A stretch of DNA of 64,000 nt from Lachnospiraceae bacterium MD308 (GCA_000403475.2 KE159797.1:313144-377143); one strand, 5' to 3'; positions 26,290 through 34,932 are shown, counted from the stretch's first letter. Notes: a model not told the origin generated them from the letters alone. Numbers and translations are program-made.

Positions 26290-26718
26290 CTATTCAACAA
26301 ACGAATGGCTTAAAATATAAAATTCTTCCTGGCTCGGCTGTTTTCTTTTCTCCATTTTTTCCAGGCCGTCATCATACCGGCAGGCCTCCTCCTCGCTGAC
26401 TGCCATCACCGGGCTGTCAGAATATGTCCACTTCCTCTGATGCTCCGGGAGAATACTTACCGACCCGAAGGTCAGGATGCTTTTCTCTTCCCCCTGTTCA
26501 TCGGCCAGCCTTGACTTTGTATACATGATATTTCCGATTACCCGTCCGTCAAGCTCCGCCACGAAATCCAGCTCAGGGATAAAATCCTCATGCCCCCGCA
26601 TAATATGAACAAGATAATGCTCTACGCACCCCGGTATGTACATATTATAAAATGCTTTCCTGGTTATCTCTTCAACAATCGGATAGTCTCTTTCTTCCTC
26701 ATTTCGAATCTGAAACAT
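26290..26718 (-). pseudogene. GNAT acetyltransferase with internal deletion
   Basis: A 142-residue frame. The first part is a normal GNAT N-terminus (IRNEEERDYPIVEEITRKAF, DFVAELDGRVIGNIMYTKS) up to FGSVSILPEHQRK. In complete relatives this point continues into the GxGxA acetyl-CoA loop. Here it jumps directly to WTYSDSPVMAVSEEEACRYD, which is normally the C-terminal tail. About 50-60 residues including the cofactor-binding loop are missing in frame, so the protein should be inactive. AAGGAG before ATG 26718 sets the start. Confidence 0.7.
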
Positions 26719-26735
26719 ACTAAAAAACTCCTTTT

Positions 26736-27224
26736 TCACCTTAAAATATTCGATCGTTTCCTCACCTTAAAATAACAGTATACCGCACTAAACACATCCA
26801 GGCAAAACATAAACTGCATAATAATCTGAACAACTGTTTCTTTCTTGGACAGCCATCCCTTCCTGTAACTTACTATAATCCCGCTCACCCCATACATGGA
26901 CGACGGCAGCAGCAGTGAGTAATCGAACAGCACCAGGAACGGAGCCATCGGCAAAACAAAGATATTGAATAACAGTACAAAAAAAATCACCAGACCATAC
27001 ACCGGGATATTCACTGCCTTTAACAAAAGGCTCCAGAATAAGAGCTGCTTTCCATCATATCCAAACCCGGGAAGGATAAAAGCATAGATCATATTCGGCA
27101 GGTAAATCAGCACGCACAGTAAAATCCAGGTAAGGAAAGCGACACCGCCAAGTTCCTTTGCCGCGCATACCGCAATAAAAATGTAAGGCGCTGCCAAAAG
27201 CAGCAACATAGGAATCTTTTTCAT
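26736..27224 (-). CDS. Unknown four-span membrane protein
   Basis: A 162-residue hydrophobic protein with segments near 4-20, 28-50, 62-100 and 125-150, ending in a basic stretch YFKVRKRSNILR. Family not recognised. It precedes the deleted GNAT gene on the same strand. Confidence 0.6.
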   Translation of the reverse strand: MKKIPMLLLLAAPYIFIAVCAAKELGGVAFLTWILLCVLIYLPNMIYAFILPGFGYDGKQLLFWSLLLKAVNIPVYGLVIFFVLLFNIFVLPMAPFLVLFDYSLLLPSSMYGVSGIIVSYRKGWLSKKETVVQIIMQFMFCLDVFSAVYCYFKVRKRSNILR

Positions 27225-27281
27225 CCGAGAACGCTCCTTTCTGTCCTGTCTCCGCCAGCTCAGATTATTTTTCCGGAGAAA

Positions 27282-27926
27282 CTATCCAAACCACGCCACC
27301 GCCCGAATCGGCGACCCGTCGCAGTTTTCCAGTTTCAAAGGATAACAGCTGAACCAGAAAAGCTCATTTCCGCACAATTCGAGATTTTTAAGATTCTCAA
27401 TATTCACGATATCGCATGCCTGAAACAATTTCTTATGCCTTGTCAGATTAATATCTGCAATGGGCTCCAAACCAATCACATCAAAACCGATGCCTTTATA
27501 ATTCCCCCGTATAATATAGTCTAGGACTTCTTCATCAATACAGGGATAGTCGCCAAAATACCCTGCCGTTCCCCAGCGTTTATCCCACCCCAGATTAAAG
27601 AGCAGAAAATCCGTTTCGTCTGCTCTAGCGCCGTATTTTCTGATATCATCCATAGTAATATCCTGGCCTTCCTTAAGCGCCCGGCAATCAATCACAAGAG
27701 CTCTCCCGATAAACTGCTCCGCCGGAAACTGATCCAGCGTCGTCCTGCCTGCAAATAAATGTGCAGGCGGATCCATGTGCGTTCCGGTGTGAGTGTACAT
27801 CTGCAGGAGGGTTTCCTTAAAACCATCCTTTTCATAGCTGTTTGCCGGAATAAGCTTCGGCGTGTCCGTTCCTGGATAAACCGGCATGTCTTCCTTAATT
27901 GTGTGAGTTAAGTCTATGACTTTCAT
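27282..27926 (-). CDS. Cyclase / kynurenine formamidase-like hydrolase
   Basis: A 214-residue member of the cyclase family (PF04199). The metal-binding motif HTGTHMDPPAHLF (about 46-58) and the start DLTHTIKEDMPVYPG are both clear. Relatives hydrolyse N-formylkynurenine or similar amides using zinc or manganese. No tryptophan-degradation genes are nearby, so the substrate is open. Confidence 0.85.
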   Translation of the reverse strand: MKVIDLTHTIKEDMPVYPGTDTPKLIPANSYEKDGFKETLLQMYTHTGTHMDPPAHLFAGRTTLDQFPAEQFIGRALVIDCRALKEGQDITMDDIRKYGARADETDFLLFNLGWDKRWGTAGYFGDYPCIDEEVLDYIIRGNYKGIGFDVIGLEPIADINLTRHKKLFQACDIVNIENLKNLELCGNELFWFSCYPLKLENCDGSPIRAVAWFG

Positions 27927-27970
27927 GATTTTAATCTCCTTTTTCAGTACAATAAATTTCTCTTACAGCG

Positions 27971-28384
27971 TCAGTCAATTGCCTTTGCCCCTTCTTCATA
28001 CAATTTTTTAAGGTTTTCAAGCATATTATTCAATATTTCCGGAGAATGTCCTTCCCAATTGATTACTTCGGCAACGATTTTTAACGGATGTTTCGATCTG
28101 TAAGATTTTGTCAGGTTTCCAGGGAATTTCTTATCTGTAACATTGGGATCGTCTTCAAAATCTCCTGTTGGCTCAACAACATATATTCCCTCCTTACCAG
28201 CTCCCTCTGCCAGTTCCGCCCCCCAAATTGCCGCATCCAAAGTTCCTGCAAAATAAACGTATTCAGACTTCCTGTCATCTTTATAATTCTTTTTCTTTCC
28301 TGTAATTATTAAATCTCCCATTTTTAAATCTGCTTTTGTGCCATGAAAAAAAGAACCTCGGCTAAATACTATTTTTTCACTCAT
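27971..28384 (-). CDS. arr: Rifampin ADP-ribosyltransferase
   Basis: A 137-residue Arr enzyme, which transfers ADP-ribose from NAD+ to rifamycins and inactivates them. The family pattern is complete: FFHGTKADL with His-14, YVYFAG with Tyr-44, WGAELAEGAG, and VEPTGDFEDDPNVT with Asp-79. KFPGN and SYRSKHPL follow. Length matches Arr proteins (about 135-145). A small substitution, GNLTKSY instead of the usual GNPTxSY, is present. It lies among unrelated single genes with no integron attC site that I could recognise. Confidence 0.88.
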   Translation of the reverse strand: MSEKIVFSRGSFFHGTKADLKMGDLIITGKKKNYKDDRKSEYVYFAGTLDAAIWGAELAEGAGKEGIYVVEPTGDFEDDPNVTDKKFPGNLTKSYRSKHPLKIVAEVINWEGHSPEILNNMLENLKKLYEEGAKAID

Positions 28385-28472
28385 CTGTTTCCTCCTTTAT
28401 CCGCTAGCGCTGCTACTCTTATCCTGCAAATCAATCATGTAGCCGCATCCCCAAGATTTTTCAATCAGAAAG

Positions 28473-28661
28473 TCAGACAACATTCTCACCTAAGATTATT
28501 TTAGGCATGGTAAAGTCCTTTTGCCGATGGGTACGTTTTATATAATGTACATCTATGACTCCGTCTTGCTGCAAATAAAATTCAGCCACTTCTTTCATCA
28601 GCTCTTCAATTTCATCCAGTTTCGTCAGTTTTGCCTCATATATACATATTTCATTAAACAT
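28473..28661 (-). pseudogene. Shortened monooxygenase-like (ABM) protein
   Basis: 62 residues. The start (MFNEICIYEAKLTKLDEIEEL) and HYIKRTHRQKDF resemble an antibiotic-biosynthesis-monooxygenase-like fold. The frame then goes straight to TMPKIILGENVV, which reads like a distal tail. The family usually needs about 95-115 residues, so an internal in-frame loss is likely. GGAGG before ATG 28661 fixes the start. Confidence 0.45.
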
Positions 28662-28783
28662 AAAATGCCTCCGCAAATGTAAAATGTTACAATATTGCCT
28701 TTCATATACATCTCTGCAACCAACAGTAGAAATACGGCGTCAATTCGCCAATCTCGGAAGCTCAGGACTCAAATTGTCCATTT

Positions 28784-29236
28784 TTAGAGCAGCATTCCCG
28801 CCCTGTCTCCGTTACCGTTACTCCAAATCATCACATATTCTTGCTCACCCGTATTCTCATCCGTACTTTCACGCTGCACCAAAAAATCCTCTCTCTGGTA
28901 AAATCTTACCGCTCCGGTATTCTTCTGGTATACATTTAAGCGCAATTGCTGCTTCACATCTTTTACAAAATCCAGCAACTGCTTTCCTATGCCATTAGAC
29001 TGCATCCCGCTTCTGACAAAGAGCCCTGCGATATAATCATTATCCAGTCCGACAAACCCCTGTATCTCATTCTCTTCTTCATAAACGTACACTTCCGCCT
29101 GTCCAAGCATTTCTTGCACCAACTTATAATTATCTTTCCAATACCTGTCAGGAATAAAATCATGGGCTTTCAGATTCACATCAAGCCAAATCCCTGCAAC
29201 TTCATCTATCTCTTTTCTCTGTAACTTTCTGACCAT
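28784..29236 (-). CDS. GNAT acetyltransferase
   Basis: A 150-residue acetyltransferase with IDEVAGIWLDVNLKAHDFI at the start, acetyl-CoA motif SNGIGKQLLDFVK (about 82-94) and NVYQKNTGAVRFYQREDF. It resembles the YjaB/YhbS-type group. Substrate unknown. Confidence 0.84.
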   Translation of the reverse strand: MVRKLQRKEIDEVAGIWLDVNLKAHDFIPDRYWKDNYKLVQEMLGQAEVYVYEEENEIQGFVGLDNDYIAGLFVRSGMQSNGIGKQLLDFVKDVKQQLRLNVYQKNTGAVRFYQREDFLVQRESTDENTGEQEYVMIWSNGNGDRAGMLL

Positions 29237-29312
29237 AACAGCCCCTCCTCACATAAGTGACGCCCTCACGCTATCCTTTCCGGCACATTTTCAATCCCTG
29301 GTTTCTCCGAGG

Positions 29313-29918
29313 TCAAGCTTCATCCGGCTTCTGCCCGTCATGGGCTTTCCAGAGACATTCCATAAATTCCAGATTAGAAAACGCCGCTCTGAACGAAGAA
29401 TCCTCCGGCGAACAGGCATAGATGCCAAACCGTATCTTCCCTTTGCCGTTATGCATATGGCAAATCCGCATCTGCTGAAATCTGACTCCGTCTGCGGAGC
29501 ACTCGATACAGTAATCGTCTTCCCGCCTGCTGAATCTGTACCACATAGATTTCACGGAAGCGTCGATCTCCGTCGTGGCCCAGTCCGAGTATCCGTGGTT
29601 AGTGACAACACTTCCAAGATGTTGGAATGTATCATTCTCATACTCAATGGAAGCTTTCAGCCAATTCTCGCTGTCCAGATACATGACGATCCCGCATTGG
29701 TCAAATCGGTGGTGGCTGTCCTCAAATTCGGTCTTCACCACAAAGCTAAAATACTTTTCCTCCGTTTCCATCTGAAAGACCGGAGCATTGTCATTCTGAA
29801 AATGGTAATACGTCCTCTGCCACAAATCAGTATGAGGTTTCGTGACAATTTCAACCTTTCCATCCTTTACCGCATAGCTTTCCGGCTCTCTCGTCCACTC
29901 AAATACTGTCAAATCCAT
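29313..29918 (-). CDS. DUF1349 beta-sandwich protein
   Basis: A 201-residue concanavalin-like protein of the DUF1349 family, with FSFVVKTEFEDSHHRFDQCG, GIVMYLDSENWLKASIEYE and a terminal AFSNLEFMECLW. Such domains may bind or process carbohydrate, but no function is established for single-domain members. No signal peptide. Confidence 0.85.
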   Translation of the reverse strand: MDLTVFEWTREPESYAVKDGKVEIVTKPHTDLWQRTYYHFQNDNAPVFQMETEEKYFSFVVKTEFEDSHHRFDQCGIVMYLDSENWLKASIEYENDTFQHLGSVVTNHGYSDWATTEIDASVKSMWYRFSRREDDYCIECSADGVRFQQMRICHMHNGKGKIRFGIYACSPEDSSFRAAFSNLEFMECLWKAHDGQKPDEA

Positions 29919-29953
29919 TCTATTTCCTCCTAAAATTGAAATTCTAACCGATT

Positions 29954-30316
29954 CTATATAGGTGTTCCCACCTCAATCAAATTGCCGTCCAGATCATAAA
30001 AGCGAACTACCTTTTGCCCCCAGCTATGCATCATAAGCCGATTGACATATTGAACTCCAGGATATATTTTTTCCAATTTTTCAACAAATGCTTCTATATC
30101 CTGTTCTTCAAAATAAAGTTCACAAGAATTACATTTCGAAATAATATCTTCTCCCAAGAACTTTCTCCAAATTTTTTCATCCTGAAGCACAAGACCTTCC
30201 GTTAAAATCACATTGCCGTCATTGTCAAGCAGTACATCAAGCCCGAACAAATCGTGATAAAATTGCTTAGACTTCTCAATATCTTTAACAACAATCAAAA
30301 CATTCTTTAATTTCAT
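29954..30316 (-). CDS. VOC-family (glyoxalase-like) protein
   Basis: A 120-residue vicinal-oxygen-chelate protein with two beta-alpha-beta-beta-beta units: start KNVLIVVKDIEKSKQFYHDLFG and end VVRFYDLDGNLIEVGTPI with the C-terminal metal-ligand glutamate. The lack of a His at the usual first position leaves metal binding uncertain. It may be a bleomycin- or fosfomycin-type binder or a generic dioxygenase relative. Confidence 0.85.
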   Translation of the reverse strand: MKLKNVLIVVKDIEKSKQFYHDLFGLDVLLDNDGNVILTEGLVLQDEKIWRKFLGEDIISKCNSCELYFEEQDIEAFVEKLEKIYPGVQYVNRLMMHSWGQKVVRFYDLDGNLIEVGTPI

Positions 30317-30477
30317 TGCGGATATCCCTCCAAACTTCGATTACACCAAGTCGCTGTGCAAAATCGTATTTGCTTTGTATCGTATTTTTATATTTTCTCC
30401 TATATATTACCACATAACCGTTTACTTTAATATTGGATAACAAGAAAATCCATTTTTCAATCTTTAATCACTGCCTT

Positions 30478-30897
30478 CTAATTCTTCGATTCATAATACA
30501 TATAAGTAAAAACTTCCGTAAGCATTGATATAACAAACGCAAATGCCAATCCTGCCGCCATTGCAATAACCCTTTCATAACCATATACTTTTCCCATTAC
30601 CAGCAGGAGAATCATAAGCACAAAGGATATACTCTGCGTAATACGAAAAGATTTGCTTTTAGATTTTAACTCAATAAAGCGATTCCGTTCATCCAAATCT
30701 TCCAGTTTATCCTCTCTCATCATCCTTTGCGACGCACTTCGTATAAGCGCACCCACCCCAAATGCGAACAAAGCAATGATTAAAATAATTGCACTTATAT
30801 CCAAATCATTTCTCACTATACTCGTCACCAAATTTAACGCGCCCAAAATCACCATGAAAATACCAGATACAAATATCTTTTTGTTATAAATCTTCAT
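30478..30897 (-). CDS. Membrane protein coupled to XRE regulator
   Basis: A 139-residue protein with four hydrophobic helices and a conserved-looking hinge EDLDERNRFIELKSKSKS between helices 2 and 3, as in DUF2178-like proteins that pair with small HTH regulators. Its start overlaps the end of the regulator gene by 14 nt. The pair is probably translated in concert; function unknown. Confidence 0.72.
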   Translation of the reverse strand: MKIYNKKIFVSGIFMVILGALNLVTSIVRNDLDISAIILIIALFAFGVGALIRSASQRMMREDKLEDLDERNRFIELKSKSKSFRITQSISFVLMILLLVMGKVYGYERVIAMAAGLAFAFVISMLTEVFTYMYYESKN

Positions 30898-31114
30898 ACT
30901 GTCTGTCCTCCAATTCCTTGTTTTCCTTTAAGCAGCATAAATCTTCAACAGTTACGCCAAATACTTGTGCCATTCTATACGCCAGCATGAGAGAGGGGCT
31001 ATACTGTCCTTTTTCGATTGAAATAATTGTCCTCGAAGAAACATAAACCAAATCCGCTAATTGCTGCTGCGTCATTTTAACTTCTGTCCGTAATTCCTTT
31101 ACCTTTGTTTTCAT
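30884..31114 (-). CDS. Small XRE-family repressor-like regulator
   Basis: A 76-residue HTH_3 protein with ELRTEVKMTQQQLADLVYVSSRTIISIEKGQYSPS, of the YozG/HipB-small type. It precedes the membrane protein gene. Tandem palindromes at 31133-31164 lie just upstream of its start, so autoregulation there is likely. Confidence 0.85.
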   Translation of the reverse strand: MKTKVKELRTEVKMTQQQLADLVYVSSRTIISIEKGQYSPSLMLAYRMAQVFGVTVEDLCCLKENKELEDRQYEDL

Positions 31115-31132
31115 ACACTCCCTCCCACACAC

Positions 31133-31164
31133 GTGAAGTTTGCTTCACATGAAGTTGACTTCAT
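31133..31164. promoter_or_regulatory. Two abutting 16-bp palindromes (operator candidates)
   Basis: GTGAAG-TTTG-CTTCAC (31133-31148) is directly followed by ATGAAG-TTGA-CTTCAT (31149-31164). Each has six-base arms and a four-base centre. They lie 19 bp upstream of the XRE gene start. A related site, TGAAG-TGCG-CTTCA, sits in the MerR promoter at 31730-31743. Confidence 0.75.
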
Positions 31165-31263
31165 ATTAACATCAAATTATACTGACGTCAATAGCTAAAA
31201 ATCAGAGCAATTTCTAATAGCAAATGCATTAAATTATTCAAAATTCTATATAGCCAGAATCAT

Positions 31264-31746
31264 ATCTTTTCAAGACTGTTGTCCGACAGAATTGTTTTTC
31301 TAGGAGAAGAAGTAAGTGATGTTTCAGCGAGCCTGATTATTGCACAAATACTGTTTTTAGAGTCACAAGACCCAGAAAAGGATATTCAATTATATATAAA
31401 TAGTCCCGGCGGTTCTGTTTCGGCAGGTTTTGCTATTTATGACACAATGCAATATGTCAAATGTGATGTTTCAACAATCTGCATAGGCCTTGCTGCCAGT
31501 TGCGGAGCATTTTTATTGGCAGGAGGTGCAAAAGGAAAACGGCTTGCTTTGCCTAATGCAGAAATTATAATACATCAGCCTGCCATCCATGGAAATGGGA
31601 TTCAAGGGCAGGCAACTGATATAAAAATCACATCCGACCATATACAAAAAAGCAAAAAACAATTAAATAGCATTTTATCAAAAAATACAGGTAAAAGGTA
31701 CACCCATTATGATATAATTTTTGTTGACTTGAAGTGCGCTTCATAG
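31264..31746 (+). pseudogene. Truncated ClpP protease paralogue
   Basis: The frame encodes ClpP from [15 protein letters not shown] through [14 protein letters not shown] and the Ser active site region [14 protein letters not shown], then the catalytic His in IIIHQPA. The C-terminus diverges after LSKNTGKRY and stops, so the catalytic Asp region is missing. The N-terminus begins without an ATG; only a TTG at 31279 is available. It is clipped at both ends. The C-terminal break coincides with the MerR promoter region. An inactive remnant is most likely. Confidence 0.75.
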
Positions 31747-31754
31747 TTTATGAT
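31724..31754 (+). promoter_or_regulatory. MerR-type promoter with 19-bp spacer and operator
   Basis: TTGACT (31724-31729) and TATGAT (31749-31754) are 19 bp apart, the overlong spacer that MerR proteins untwist. A palindrome TGAAGTGCGCTTCA (31730-31743) fills the spacer. It drives the MerR gene starting at 31776, implying autoregulation. Confidence 0.82.
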
Positions 31755-31775
31755 TGAAAAGAAAGGCGGATTCGT

Positions 31776-32195
31776 ATGTATTCAGCAAAGGAAGCAGCCA
31801 AAATAACCGGATTATCAACAGCTACTTTAAGATATTATGAAAAAGAAAAATTATTGCCCCAAATAGCCAGAAACAGCCAAAAATACAGGCAATATTCAGA
31901 CGAGGACATTGAATGGATAAGAATGATACAGTGTATGCGTATGGCAAATATTCACATTCATTCCATTAAAGAATATGTTTCACTGCTAATACAGGGCGGA
32001 GAAACTCTCGAACAGCGATTCGCTATGGTGCAAAACCATATGAACGATATTAAAAAACAATTGACTCATTTACAAAATGCATTTGACCTAACACAAAAAA
32101 AGTTATCGTTCTATGAGAAACTTTTAGCAGATTCTTCCTATAAAAATATATCATATAGCGAAGAATGGAAGTTATTTAATCATGGAGGAAATTAA
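31776..32195 (+). CDS. MerR-family transcriptional regulator
   Basis: A 139-residue regulator with YSAKEAAKITGLSTATLRYYEKE (winged helix, about 2-24) and RQYSDEDIEWIRMIQCMRMANI, followed by a coiled-coil dimerisation helix. There is no cluster of C-terminal cysteines, so a metal sensor is unlikely. It resembles the AdhR-type aldehyde/electrophile group. The tautomerase gene follows 2 bp later. Confidence 0.88.
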   Translation: MYSAKEAAKITGLSTATLRYYEKEKLLPQIARNSQKYRQYSDEDIEWIRMIQCMRMANIHIHSIKEYVSLLIQGGETLEQRFAMVQNHMNDIKKQLTHLQNAFDLTQKKLSFYEKLLADSSYKNISYSEEWKLFNHGGN

Positions 32196-32197
32196 AA

Positions 32198-32410
32198 ATG
32201 CCTTATATCACAGTAGAAAGCGGTGTTTTATCAGAGCTCCAAAAAGAGGAACTGATTAAACAGTTAACAGAAATATCTTCTGAAATCATGAAAATACCAC
32301 AGGAATTTTTTGTGACAACCATAAAGGAAGTGCCAGACAAAAACTTTGGCATTGGCGGCAAAACCATTGACAGGATAAAAGCGGAATATATACAGTCGCA
32401 TAACAAGTAA
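32198..32410 (+). CDS. 4-oxalocrotonate tautomerase-like enzyme
   Basis: A 70-residue tautomerase with the catalytic proline directly after Met (PYITVESG), a short KEELIKQLTEI helix and a second beta strand EFFVTTIKEVPDKNFGIGG. Such enzymes convert enol and keto forms or dehalogenate unsaturated acids. Its tight linkage to a MerR regulator suggests a detoxification role (inferred). Confidence 0.85.
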   Translation: MPYITVESGVLSELQKEELIKQLTEISSEIMKIPQEFFVTTIKEVPDKNFGIGGKTIDRIKAEYIQSHNK

Positions 32411-32519
32411 ATATAGGATGCTACTTAATTCCTGGCGCGGGACACCTTGCGGCGCGAGGTTATAAAACCACCGCCGCGTAGTATACGAGACCTGGCATTG
32501 TTGGTTTTAGGAAGAAACT

Positions 32520-33095
32520 TTACACTCCTTGTTTTAGGGCAGATACTCTCATTGCCCCAACATTCGCACGATTTGTCATATAAATATACGCATCCTCCAA
32601 TGTTGCGGGAGCCGGTACACATTCATATTCCACTTTTGTAAAGTCCAGCGCTTTCCCTTTGATCTGTACGCTCTTGCGAGTATAATCGATTACCAGATCT
32701 CCGTAAAACCGTTGCTCTGTTTTTCTATGCAGCCGTTCCTCGCACTTTAAATGAACAATAATCCTGGCATCTAACTCTTTCAGGCTAAATGGCTTCAAAA
32801 CGTAGTCATCTCCGCCGGACAAAAGCCCCATTACCCGATCCTGTTCTTCTACCTTGGCTATCAAAAAGATAATCGGGCAGGAAATCGTATCTCTAATCCG
32901 TCTGCATACTTCAATTCCATCCATTCCCGGCATATTTACATCCAGCAGAATAAGATCGGGGTTTGCATTTATCTTCTCCAATGCTTCTATTCCATTTTCC
33001 GCAAGCACTACTGTATAATTCTTCAATGCAAAGTAGCGGCTCAGCATTTTCAGCAACTCCCTGTCATCATCTACTATCAAAATTTTATAACTCAT
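32520..33095 (-). pseudogene. OmpR-type response regulator fused to ABC-ATPase tail
   Basis: A 191-residue chimera. The receiver domain is complete (ILIVDDDRE with acid pocket, phospho-Asp in LILLDVNMPG, Lys in YVLKPFS). The winged-helix domain begins (ALDFTKVEYE) but breaks after about 10 residues. It is replaced by VPAPATLEDAYIYMTNR, which reads like the C-terminal tail of an ABC-2-type ATPase. The DNA-binding domain is therefore lost. Most likely a deletion joined two neighbouring genes. ATG 33095 is chosen because the receiver starts there. Confidence 0.7.
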
Positions 33096-33110
33096 CAATA
33101 AAAGAAATCT

Positions 33111-33140
33111 TTGTATACACTTTAGAAATTGTGCTATAAT
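33111..33140 (+). promoter_or_regulatory. Promoter upstream of GIY-YIG/DUF2075 gene
   Basis: TTGTAT (33111-33116) and TATAAT (33135-33140) are separated by 18 bp. The promoter lies in the leader between the divergent response-regulator remnant and the helicase gene. Confidence 0.65.
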
Positions 33141-33270
33141 CTGCTTTAAGGAACTGCCGAATATCGTCTGCTCTATGAACGATTTATTTTTCAAAAGTAT
33201 CCTATAGGACATCGAGAATCTGCGGACGAAATGGCCGGTTTGCGACATTCAATAATTTAGGAGGATTTAA

Positions 33271-34890
33271 ATAGCCAATATACAAATCAGAACATTTGAC
33301 TACATGAAAGATAACTGCGCCAATTGGACACTGCCATTTGATTATCACTGCCTGTATATACTGGAAAACGGAAAAGAGGCATATATCGGAGCGACTAAAG
33401 ATGCACTGCAACGTAGCAAAGAACACAGAAGGACAGGGGATGTATGCCATGGATACACTTTTCTCCGAATCCATATCCTCACCGGCAAAACATTTGAAGA
33501 AACGCCTGCCAAACATTTTGAAACTCTTCTCATTCGGCTTATGCGAGCAGACGGAAAGTTCCTCATTCTGAATACGAAGACGGAATGGCAGCATTACTTC
33601 CGAAAAAATGAATTTGAGCTCTGCTTTGACCAGGTCTGGCTCGAACTGGAAAAAATCGGGCTGGTTCGGCACAAAGATTTCCAGGCTGTTTTAAATTTAA
33701 GTCAGTATAAATTTTCTCCCAACGTTCCATTGACAGCAACGCAATATGAGACATTGACCAGCATTATACATACTATAGACTCCGTGGAAACTTTGCCGCA
33801 TAAAGACGGGTATTTATCTCGTCCGATCATGGTGTCAGGCGACCCGGGCACAGGAAAAACAGTAGTGGCCACTTCACTGTTTTATTATCTGCGGACACAT
33901 GATGCTTATAAGCATCTGAAAATTGGTCTTGTATATGCATCAAGCACTACTAGAAACGAGATACAAGAAGTTTTTAAGACTGTTCCGGAATTAAGAAAAA
34001 AAGACGTCATTTCCCCTATTGCCGTTGCAAAGGGAAACTATGATATCGTCATATGTGACGAGGCTCACAGGCTGAGGCACGCCAAAAATGCCGGACGATA
34101 CTATAATAACACGTTGAAAACAATGAATAAAACTTTAGGTCTGGACGATTCGTGCGATGAATTAGATTGGCTTTTGAATTGTTCAAAATATCAAATTCTT
34201 TTCTATGACGCAAAGCAATCAGTATGTCCATCTGACATTACTGAAAATCGCTTTGCAATGCGGCTGCAAATGGACAAACGAGGATTTCGTCCGATTATTC
34301 CGGGCGAGCAGATGCGTATTCTTGCAGGGAATGAATACGTTCCGTATATATACGATATTCTCTTCCTAAGAGCTGCCAGAACAAAACTTTTTCCTAAATA
34401 TGACTTCAGGCTGTTCCGCTCTTTCGACAGCATGTTCCAGCATATGAAGGAAAAAGAACGCTCCGTAGGGCTGTGCAGATTATGCGGCGGCTATGCCTAG
34501 AAATGGAACAAAGGCACACCAAATATCCCTGACATCCAAATTGAGAATACAAACATTTGGTGGAACAGGAAGACCGTCGGATGGCTGCGAAATCCGGAGT
34601 CAAAAGGAGAAATGGGAAGTATCTATACATTGCCCGGTCTGGACTTAAACTATGCCGCAGTCGTAATCGGCCCAGAACTCTATTATAATCCTGATACCGG
34701 TCTTATAGAAGTTGACATTACTCATTTTTATGATAATAGTGTCAAATCAAACACCCCGGAAACTGACATCAAAAGATTTATACTCAATACCTATGCAGTA
34801 TTCATGACGCGCGGGATTATGGGTACTTATGTCTATGCCTGCGATGAAAATCTGAGTACATATTTGCAGCAGTATATTCCTTTGGCTTAG
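33271..34890 (+). pseudogene. GIY-YIG nuclease plus DUF2075 helicase, start lost and interrupted
   Basis: The frame encodes a GIY-YIG-like N-terminus (CLYILENGKEAYIGAT, with an arginine in TKDALQRSKEH) followed by DUF2075, a Schlafen-group-type SF1 helicase. Walker A GDPGTGKT, Walker B IVICDEAHRL and a distal GSIYTLPGLDLNYAAVVIGPEL are visible. Two lesions are seen. AGGAGG is followed 6 bases later by ATA, not ATG, at 33271-33273 in the correct frame. A TAG at 34498-34500 stands where relatives have Trp (GYAW-KW). Translation can only begin at ATG 33304 and stops at 34500, with the remainder open to 34890. Probably decayed. Confidence 0.75.
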
Positions 34891-34891
34891 A

Positions 34892-34932
34892 GTACTGTAC
34901 CGTTCATATTTCACCAAATGAATGGTACAGTA
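34892..34932. terminator. Long palindromic hairpin between convergent genes
   Basis: GTACTGTACCGTTCAT pairs with ATGAATGGTACAGTAC, with one mismatch and a loop of about 9-10 nt. It lies between the DUF2075 remnant and the ABC permease, which converge here. It is a likely bidirectional terminator with a weak T-tract. Confidence 0.65.

Noticed and set aside
27971-28384. Integron cassette interpretation for arr
   Set aside because: Neighbouring gaps show no inverted attC core sites and no integron integrase was found in the window.
32425-32622. 65-codon reverse frame after the chimeric regulator
   Set aside because: It overlaps the regulator remnant in another frame, has no ribosome binding site and no family resemblance.
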